Origin: Rheum nobile
Lineage: Eukaryota; Streptophyta; Magnoliopsida; Caryophyllales; Polygonaceae
Assembly: GCA_027886185.1 (NCBI GenBank)
Contig: WOAB01000211.1
Location: 2,828,001 to 2,892,000, forward strand
Reading direction: 5' to 3'
Length of the DNA stretch: 64,000 nt
Under the pieces are notes generated by a model. The model worked only from the letters and a program-made list of their open reading frames with translations, had not been told where the DNA came from and made no database searches. Shown here one piece after another: positions 47,230 through 55,840 of the stretch. Position 1 is the first letter of the stretch; every line of letters begins with the position of its first letter. A program made the position numbers and the translations under genes.

Positions 47230-49602
47230 TGTAACACCCCCAAATTTAACCCCATTTGGAAGCGCTACTGCCGATGACCCCGGACGTAAACCCCGAAGTC
47301 ACCCCAGGCTTTTCCGATGTCATAACTGACTTAAAACACAGTTACGATACTAAAATCATAACTTTTATTAAACCACATGGTCGCGGAATTACACGATTCC
47401 TAAAACGACCCAAATACATCATCAATACAAAAATAGCACAGCGGAAATCGTTTTAAACACAAAGCGACAAGACAAGTTGTCGAAAACAAAACACCGTTCA
47501 TCTTCATAGTCGCTCTAGCCTTCTCTGAACAGCAACATATCTACATGTGCCGAAACGGACGGACGACACCCCCATGACATTACAGATAAATAAAATACAA
47601 GCGTTAGTCTAATGAATAGACTAAGCAAGGACGGAAAACATACTCCAGTAATTCACACAAATGCTAAACAAGCAGTTTCACATATCACAAATCATATCAA
47701 ATCCTCAAGCGTTAACTTAACAGTTAAACATATTAACATATCACATCAGACATTGCATACGAGCGATCTACAACTAAGACGAGCTTTTCCTAGCTGCACT
47801 ACTCGCCCAAGGTATGTTTAATTATGTGCGACAACGGCACTTATCTTATTTAAATGACCACACACGCACATCACGTTATAAGCCTTTAACATCTCTCTAC
47901 AAGAGATAACACGGGGAATAAATCCCAGGGAATAAATCCCAACCGGTTGTACTTTAACAAAATAACGGGGAATAAATCCCAGGGAATAAATCCCAACAAG
48001 TTGCATTTCTGCGTGCACGTATCCTTTATTAGGATAGGGTCATGATGACCTAACAAAACTAACGGGGAATAAATCCCAGGGAATAAATCCCAACAATTTG
48101 CATTTCTGCGTGTACGTATCCTTTATTAGGATAGGGTCATGATGACCTAACAAAACTAACGGGGAATAAATCCCAGGGAATAATCCCAACAATTTGCATT
48201 TCTGCGTGTACGTATCCTTTATTAGGATAGGGTCATGATGACCTAACAAAACTAACGGGGAATAAATCCCAGGGAATAAATCCCAACAATTTGCATTTCT
48301 ACTCACGGACTGTACTAGCAGTCAAACACACAATCACAACACAGAGAATCATCACGGCTCACTCTGAACAACTAACACCCTAGATTTAATAATCTAAACA
48401 CACACGATAAATCACATCAAAGACCCTTACGGTCTTCACCTGCACAAATCTAGAATAGACTAGCGTCGGTTCTAGCAAAATATACAACCTAGTATAATAT
48501 CTTCTTTTAAACACATAACGTTATCAAAACAATTCCCAACATAATTAACAACAAAACAATTGATAATTAATGAAACATGATTAAGCAAGAGCGAACCGCC
48601 ACTTGCCTTAAATCCGACAAGCTCGAACCAAGCAGAGCAACGTCTAGTTCCTGGATCTGAAACTGGAGCAAATCTTGGATAATAAATCCCTAAGAAATGG
48701 CCCATAACAAGACCCTAAGTTAGATTCAATATACTTATATATGAATCTAAAAGAATACAAGAAGAAATCAAAGGAAACGAGCAAAGCCCAAAGCCAAACC
48801 ACAAAACACACAACTCGGACACACAATACCGCGATCGCGACAGGTCGCGGTCGGTCGCGGTTTTGTGCTGTGACAGTGGCCAGCTCGCGAGACGACAATG
48901 GAGAATTTCTTACCCAAACCGATTTGTTTGCCTTCGATTTGTCTATGGTTCGATCTCCAAACACCACAAAGCTTCACACAACACTCAAGAGCACCTTCTC
49001 AACTCAAGAGACACTCGAAATCTCCCACACACGAAGCTCAAAACTGCTCAACAATGGTGGACAGAAAAATAGAGGAAGAAAGAAGAGGATGAAGAAGAGC
49101 TTCTTAGCTCCGGGTTTCACCTCCTTTTATAGCCCCAATCCGACCACCTCCAAGGGAACAAGGGGACAAAGGCGAAGGGCCAGTTGGCTGCCCACTTGGC
49201 CTGCCCAAAAATATCCCAAAAACAGAGCTACAGTAACCGCCACGCGAGGAAGACGACACTGCTCAGCAAAAGACATTACCGCGATCGGCTGCGATCGCGT
49301 CAGGTCGCGGTTCATCGCGGTCAATCGCGGTTGATCGCGGTTTCTGGCCGACTTCACTTATTTTTATCCGAACTTGGTTTGGATTAAATTTCTTAACTTC
49401 GGGTTAAATATATTCGTACATTAACGATACATTAACCCCGTAAACACCTCAACTGTATTATATAATGCTCGGAAAATTCTACAGAGCTTAGACCCCTCTT
49501 CAGAAGGTCCGAGACTCACTGAATTAAATCCGTCTAGCAAAACGGGCATAAGAAAAATTTAAAAATAATTCAAAATACCCTTAAAAATTACGGGGTGTTA
49601 CA
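47230..49602 (-). repeat. 5' LTR of element D
   Basis: 2,373 bp, nearly identical to 42798-45155. Tandem repeat at 47905-48300, TATA box at 49125-49131, GC-rich TCGCGGT blocks at 49277-49346 and 48830-48863. Confidence 0.94.
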
Positions 49603-49669
49603 AAGGTGCGGACCGTAAGATAGATCCACACCGCAGTCAATCACAAAAACACACAACAAAACAGAAAAC

Positions 49670-49690
49670 TTCCCCGACAATGGCGCCAAA
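49670..49690 (-). promoter_or_regulatory. Primer binding site of element E (tRNA-Asp type)
   Basis: Minus-strand TGGCGCCATTGTCGGGGA lies next to the 5' LTR. It closely resembles the Athila primer site TGGCGCCGTTGCCGGGGA. Confidence 0.88.
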
Positions 49691-49692
49691 TT

Positions 49693-51018
49693 TGACGTGG
49701 CCGAAATATGCAATGCAAATATCGTTGAATAGCCTAATCAAAGTAAAAGTCCTAACAAACCTACTAAACAGATGTATAGCAAGCAAGCAAGGGTCGAACC
49801 CACAGGGAGGAAGTAATCAATCTATGTGTTTATAAGCATGCAAAGTAACAAGGGGGTTTTGATTATCAAACACAGTAAAGTAAACAGCTTTGGTTGATTT
49901 GAGAATATGATTGGGGAAAGTAGTTCCACTAGAACGAGATCCACAATACAGAGATGTAATTTGATCACAGAAATCTATTAAATCCAAGTTCTTTCACTAT
50001 TCTTATGGTTGTTCCCACCCTGATCTTGATTTACTACCAATTCAGACAGTTGTTGATAGTACTTACTACAATATCAATGGAAGAAAACCTTACCACTAAT
50101 AAAGCAATAGCAATGCATACAAGGATATAGGATACATGCAAATAGAAGAAAACTTTACTACTTAACATGCAAATGATTCTCACTCACAATTGCGCACTCG
50201 TATTCCACTATATGCAACAATTATGTTTGCTACTAGATATGCACTCGTATTCCACTATATGCAAACCCTAGCAATTGATAAATATTACTCAACCTAGTTG
50301 ATCAGGCTATGAAGAATAACAATGAATCAATATTCAATATAACTAAGAGAATCAAACCAACACATATAAGAATAGGAACAAGGAATAGAAATCTCACAAA
50401 CACATCAACTGTATTGCTTCAAACGTCTAGTAGAACAAGAGGAAATTAGTGCTCCATTCAGATGCAAAAATGAAACCCTAATGAAAAGTAAAACTGCGTG
50501 ATATCAGAGTAGTGTCTCTCTTCTTAACTTAGAAAAGGGTCTTAAATAGGCTTAGGAAAAATAAGTTAACCTAATGGAAATAACAAAGGAAATAAAATAA
50601 TAGAAATAAGGAAATCCGAAATGCATAAAAGGAAATAAAATCCTTCTGGCCGCGGGGCGGTGAGATCCTTCTCTAGCGCGGCCAACTCTTCTTTGAGACC
50701 CACCGCCGGGTCGCGGTGGCATCTGGCGCGGGGCGGTGAAATCGCCCACTCCTTCTTCAGCTCCTCTTCTTCTTCTTCTCTTCTTCTCTTCTGCTCTTCA
50801 TTACTACCAAGTGTTGGTAGTCTTCTCTAATAAACTCTAGCAGAACCTCATCCATCTTCATCATCTCCATCTCCATCTCCGTCTAAGCTGTAAATCCCTA
50901 GATATCTTCACTTTTCTCCACAACTTCTGGATCACAGACTTAGCCTCAAATCTCATCCTAAACTCCTCCAAATGATGCTAATAATTGCTAGTAAAGGTGC
51001 ATGAAATGACACCTATCA
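49693..51018 (-). repeat. 5' LTR of element E
   Basis: 1,326 bp, TGACGTGGCCG to ACACCTATCA. GC-rich block at 50648-50740. Confidence 0.93.
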
Positions 51019-51063
51019 CAAACTACAATTGATATACATTTTAACTTCTTTTGTACATCTTGC

Positions 51064-51212
51064 AGAAGAGATTGTGGAGTGTACACACTGAAGCACATTG
51101 AGTTGTTGATGCTTGGGATGACAAACCTGGATCTTGCGTCTGACAAATTCGTAGATGGACACAGTAATCAAATGGCTCATAGTATTTTTAGATGTTGTTG
51201 GGATGATTTTTA
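51064..51212 (+). pseudogene. Last exon of the Ulp1-like gene, MULE copy 2
   Basis: After acceptor CATCTTGCAG, it encodes RDCGVYTLKHIELLMLG with the catalytic Cys of the C48 fold, then a C-terminal helix (SNQMAHSIFRCCWDDF) and a stop at 51210. It corresponds to 26713-26880 in copy 1, where the RGDCG motif has one more residue match to the family. Confidence 0.8.
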
Positions 51213-51373
51213 AAGATATTTGTTTAAGTGTTTGGGGTACCATTTGGCAAGGAAGACATTTGGTTATTGTATTTTAATTTTGAAGCTCATGTTTTTAGGA
51301 TGTTTACAAACTCATTGTGTTTACAAATCTCTTTAATTTTTAGGATGTTTACAAACTCATTGTGTTTAAGTCA
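51213..51373 (+). other. 3' flank of the Ulp1-like gene, copy 2
   Basis: AT-rich, with the duplicated phrase TTTAGGATGTTTACAAACTCATTGTG. Collinear with 26881-27020. Confidence 0.5.
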
Positions 51374-54300
51374 TGTCATATTGCAGTTTTACATGCCAAA
51401 ACCCTAGTTTGTTAGGTCATTTTCAACACATAAACCAAAGAGCATCTACAATGGTGATACTCAAAGTATCTTAACGTATTTCTAAAAAAAGAAAATAAAA
51501 AGCCCAAAACCCTAGGATGTTATAAAGTGTTTAAAAACTGTTTAAAAACTTCTGACATTAACCTAAGCTTTCCAACTTTTAAACCGTATAAAAATAGTTT
51601 CAACGGTTTAAAAACCGTTACAATGGTGGGGTCATTTTCCTAAATTTTGGATTAAGTCAGGTCATATTGTAGTTTTACATGCCAAATAACCGGAGTTAGT
51701 CGGGTCATTTTCCATACATAACCCTAAGCTTTTCAATCAATTTTCCAGACATGCCCAATATTGTCAAGATTCTCCAAAGTGATCTTTTCCAATGCACACT
51801 TTAAGACACTCTGTCCACTTCATTTTCCCAAAACCCTACATCCGATTTGACCCCTCTGTATTTTCACTCAAAGACCCTTAACCCTTACTTCCCCAACTAC
51901 CCGTCATTAACTCTACTCTCTACTCATATTTGTGTATAAATATTGGGCTTGCCTTTTGCAAATCTCTCACAAATCCTAGTTTGCCAGGCCATATTTCAGT
52001 TTTACATGCCAAAACCCCATTTTGTCAGGTCATTTTCAGTACATAAACCAAAGAGCATCTATAATGGTGATACTTAAAGTATCTTAACATATTTCTAAAA
52101 AAAGAAAATAAAAATAAAAAGCCAAAGACCCTAGGATGTTATGAAGTGATTAAAAACTGTTTAAAAACTTCCGACATTAACATAAGCTTTCCGACTTTTA
52201 AACCGTATGAAAACCATTTTAAAATAGCGGGATCATTTTCCTAAATTTTGGATTAAGTCTGGTCATATTGTAGTTTTGCATGCCAAATAACCGCAGTTAG
52301 TCAGGTCATTTTCCGTACATAACCCTAAGCTTTTCAATCAATTTTTCAGACATGCACAATATTGTCAAGATTCTCCAAAGTGATCCTTTCCAATGCACAC
52401 TTTAAGACACTTTGTCCACTTCATTTTCCCTAAGCCCTACATCCGATTTGACCACTCTGTATTTTCACTCAAAGATCATTAACCCTTAATTCCCCAACTA
52501 TCCGTCATTAATTCTACTCTCTACTCATATTTGTGTATAAATATCGGGCATGCCTTTTGCAAATCCCTCACAAATCCTAGTTTGTCAGGCCATATTTCAG
52601 TTTTACATGCCAAAACTCCATTTTGTCAGGTCATTTTCAGTACATAAACCTAAGAGCATCTACAATGGTGATACTCAAAGTATATTAACGTATTTCTAAA
52701 TAAAAATTAAAAATAAAAAGCCAAAAACCCTAGGATGTTATGAACTGTTTAAAAATTGTTCATTAAAACCGTTTAAAAACTTCCGACATTAACCTATGTT
52801 TTCCTACTTTTAAACCGTTTAAAAACCGCTTAAATGATTTTTAACGATTTAAAAACCATTTAAAATGGCAGGGTTAGTTCTCTCCAATAAGCCTTTCATT
52901 TCCTAAATTTTGGATTAAGTCAGGTCATATTGTAGTTTTACATGCCAAATAGTTAGAGTTAGTCAGGTCATTTTCCGTACATAACCCTAAGCTTTTCAAT
53001 CAATTTTCAGACATGCACAATATTGTTAAGATTCTCCAAAGTGATCATTTCCAATGCACACTTTAAGACACTTTGTCCACTTCATTTTCCCTAAACCCTA
53101 CATCCGATTTGACCCCTTTGTATTTTCACTAAAAGACCCTTAACCCTTACTTCCCCAACTACCCGTCATTAACTCTACTCTTTACTCATATTTGTGTATA
53201 AATACTGGGCCTGCCTTTTGCAAATCCCTCACAAATCCTAGTTTGCCAAGCCATATTTCAGTTTTACATGCCAAAACCCCATTTTGTCAGGTCATTTTCA
53301 GTACATAAACCAAAGAGCATCTACAATGGTAATATTCAAAGTATCTTAACGTATTTCTAAAAAAAGAAAATAAAAATAAAAAGCCAAAGACCCTAGGATG
53401 TTATGAAAGGTTTAAAAACTGTTTAAAAAGTTTCGACATTAACCTAAGCTTTCCTACTTTTAAACCGTATAAAAACCGCTTTAAAATGGCGGGATCATTT
53501 TCCTAAATTTTGGGATTAAGTCAGGTCATATTGTAGTTTTGCATGCCAAATAACCAGAGTTAGTCCGGTCATTTTCGGTACATAACCCTAAGCTTTTCAA
53601 TCAATTTTTCAAACATGCACAATATTGTCAAGATTTTCCAAAGTGATCATTTCCAATACACACTTTAAGACACTTTGTCCACTTCTTTTTCCCTAAGCCC
53701 TACATCCGATTTGACCCCTCTGTATTTTCACTCAAAGACCCTTAACCCTTAATTCCCCAACTACCCGTCATTAACTCTACTCTCTACTCATATTTGTGTA
53801 TAAATATCGGGCATGCCTTTTGCAAATCCCTCACAAATCCTAGTTTGTCAGGTCATATTTCAGTTTTACATGCCAAAACTCCATTTTGTCAGGTCATTTT
53901 CAGTACATAAACCTAAGAGCATCTACAATGGTGATACTCAAAATATCTTAACGTATTTCTAAATAAAAATTAAAAATAAAAGGCCAAAAACCCTAGGATG
54001 TTATGAACTGTTTAAAAATTGTTCATTAAAACCGTTTAAAAACTTCTGACATTAACCTATGTTTTCCTACTTTTAAACCGTTTAAAATCGTTTAAAATGG
54101 CGGGGTTAGTTCTCTCCAATAAGCCTTTCATTTCCTAAATTTTGGATTAAGTCAGGTCATATTGTAGTTTTACATGCCAAATAACCGGAGTTAGTCAGAT
54201 CATTTTCCGTACATAACCCTAAGCTTTTCAATCAATTTTCACACATGCACAATATTGTTAAGATTCTCCAAAGTGATCCTTTCCAATGCACACTTTAAGA

Positions 54301-54470
54301 CACTTTGTCCACTTCATTTTCCCTAAACCCTACAACCGATTTGACCCCTCTGTATTTTCACTCAAAGACCCTTAACCTTTACTTCCCCAACTACCCGTCA
54401 TTAACTCTACTCTCTACTCATATTTGTGTATAAATATCGGGCCTGCCTTTTGCAAATCCCTCACATATCA
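51374..54470 (+). promoter_or_regulatory. Five tandem promoter-like units of about 600-660 bp (copy 2)
   Basis: Same unit as 27021-28826, with TATAAATA at 51935, 52536, 53197, 53799 and 54429. Units 3 and 5 carry an extra GGTTAGTTCTCTCCAATAAGC segment. The last unit runs into the leader of the 119-codon ORF. Confidence 0.75.
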
Positions 54471-54538
54471 TCCCACGCTCTCAAACTTTTAAATCTCTCT
54501 AAAACTCCTCTCTCAAACTCCCAAAAAACTTTCTGAAA

Positions 54539-54898
54539 ATGTCGGATTCATACATTAAGATCTATCTACAAGTGTACTCAGATGAGGAATTATCCCCCAC
54601 CACCGGCCAAATGGCGTTGTTAACCACGCATGTTTACACGGGTAGGAGCACAAAGCTCATCAAGGTGCCTAAAAATAAGATGGAGATTTGGTCCTTGACT
54701 GGCAGGATCACGAGCATGTCAAAGTATGAAGGTAGTAAGTCCGTATTTTTTGAACAGGTACCAGAGTCCGGGCAACGGTACCTTCAACCACTGCAGACCG
54801 ACGACGACGTCGCCGATCTCGTCCGCCTCGGCGAGAAGGCTGTCAGCGTCAAAGTCTTTGTGGTTCGTGATGCCAGCGATGTTGTGCCTCCGCAGTGA
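54539..54898 (+). CDS. 119-aa MULE-encoded protein, PB1-like (copy 2)
   Basis: Intact and the same length as 28890-29249. It starts MSDSYIKIYLQVY and has TKLIKVPKNKMEIW, TDDDVADLVRLGE and VKVFVV. It lies downstream of five promoter-like units and about 0.9 kb from the 3' end of the convergent transposase gene. The arrangement (small ORF convergent with MURA) recalls the two-gene layout of MuDR, but the protein is not recognisably MURB. Confidence 0.6.
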   Translation: MSDSYIKIYLQVYSDEELSPTTGQMALLTTHVYTGRSTKLIKVPKNKMEIWSLTGRITSMSKYEGSKSVFFEQVPESGQRYLQPLQTDDDVADLVRLGEKAVSVKVFVVRDASDVVPPQ

Positions 54899-55840
54899 TG
54901 CGTGATACCTTAGTTTTTTAATGTTGTTCTTGTAGTTTTAATGTTGTTCCTTAGTAATCTTAATGTTGTTCCTTTTGTTTTTGGGTGTGTACTTATGACT
55001 TTCCATGGAAACGTGTTAATGTTGTTCCTGTAGTTTTATTGTTGTTCCTTTGTCCACTTGAATTTTGGACCATATTCAAGCTTTTTTCAACAACATATAT
55101 AAGTTTTGACCATATTCCAGTGTTTTCAGGACATATGTAACTTTTTCATAACGCAAGTACAAATATTCAAGACAAACGCTCTTATATTTCATAGCAAAAA
55201 AAACATCGAATTTGTCAAAACTTATTACTTGGTACAAATGTGTACGCTCTCAACCACCATGATAACATAACTTTTTCCCTTATATGATCTCACCCAAAAA
55301 ATCACATTCACAATATTTCATACCATGTTTTTTTCTTTTAGGGAGGCAAGTTCTAAGCCTGTATGACTTATCAAAGATTTACATTCGCAAGCGTGAGGAC
55401 ATATATGTCATTTTACAGGGCTTAGTTCAGTTTTACAAGGCGTATTTTAGTTTTACAGGCTTTTTATGCGGAACAGTATTCACATAGAAGAGAGCGTCAG
55501 GACATATTAGTAGTTTTACAGGGCGTATGTGAGTTTTAGAGGGCATTTATGTGAGTTTTACAAAAAAGAAGAAGAAAAACGAGCAACTGATAAGGAAATA
55601 TTAGAATTATCAAGTTTATAACCCACCCAAAAGGGGAATCCCAATAAAAAGAGGTATGGTTTAAGACTATAGATACTTAAACCATACATCTTTTCAAACA
55701 CCCAACAACACCAGACAAAATATTTACACGACGACGTTTACCAACATAAACCCCCAAAAAACACCAAGGTGACAGTTTTAAACAAAAAAAAAAAGCTAAC
55801 CCAGCAGATGTCACTCGTTAGTCCTTCTCCTCCTACAGTA
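54899..55840. other. Region between the 119-aa ORF and the transposase
   Basis: It repeats the AATGTTGTTCCT and GGACATATGT words of copy 1 up to about 55510, then unique AT-rich DNA with GTTTTACAGGGCGTATG repeats. No gene seen. The two genes converge here, so it should contain both polyadenylation regions. Confidence 0.45.

Larger units (their letters stand above)
42798..49602 (-). mobile_element. Element D: young gag-only derivative of the chromovirus family
   Basis: LTRs at 42798-45155 (2,358 bp) and 47230-49602 (2,373 bp) are nearly identical. The 15-bp length difference matches one missing GGGAATAAATCCC-type unit. Target duplication AAGGT is at 42793-42797 and 49603-49607. It has an exact tRNA-Met primer site and intact gag. 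Nearly all pol is gone: chromodomain sequence (45180-45315) joins directly to protease sequence (from about 45335). It can only move with enzymes from a related element. It is the youngest insertion in the nest. Confidence 0.95.
37075..51018 (-). mobile_element. Element E: Athila-like Ty3/gypsy element, non-autonomous, with nested element D
   Basis: LTRs at 37075-38395 and 49693-51018 start TGACGTGGCCG and end ACACCTATCA, with target duplication CAAAC at 37070-37074 and 51019-51023. The primer site is tRNA-Asp type. Gag, the 'SAITLRSGK' linker and a protease with DLGAS are Athila-like. No RT, RNase H or integrase is found between the protease (40226) and the 3' LTR; only an env-region remnant is. 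The length without D is about 7.1 kb. It sits in the intron between the two Ulp1 exons of MULE copy 2, which copy 1 shows uninterrupted (26634-26713). Confidence 0.92.

Noticed and set aside
43180..47821. Identical 69-codon plus-strand ORFs in both LTRs of element D (43180-43389 and 47612-47821)
   Set aside because: They are identical only because the two LTRs are. They lie antisense to the element in the transcribed LTR and have no features of a protein.
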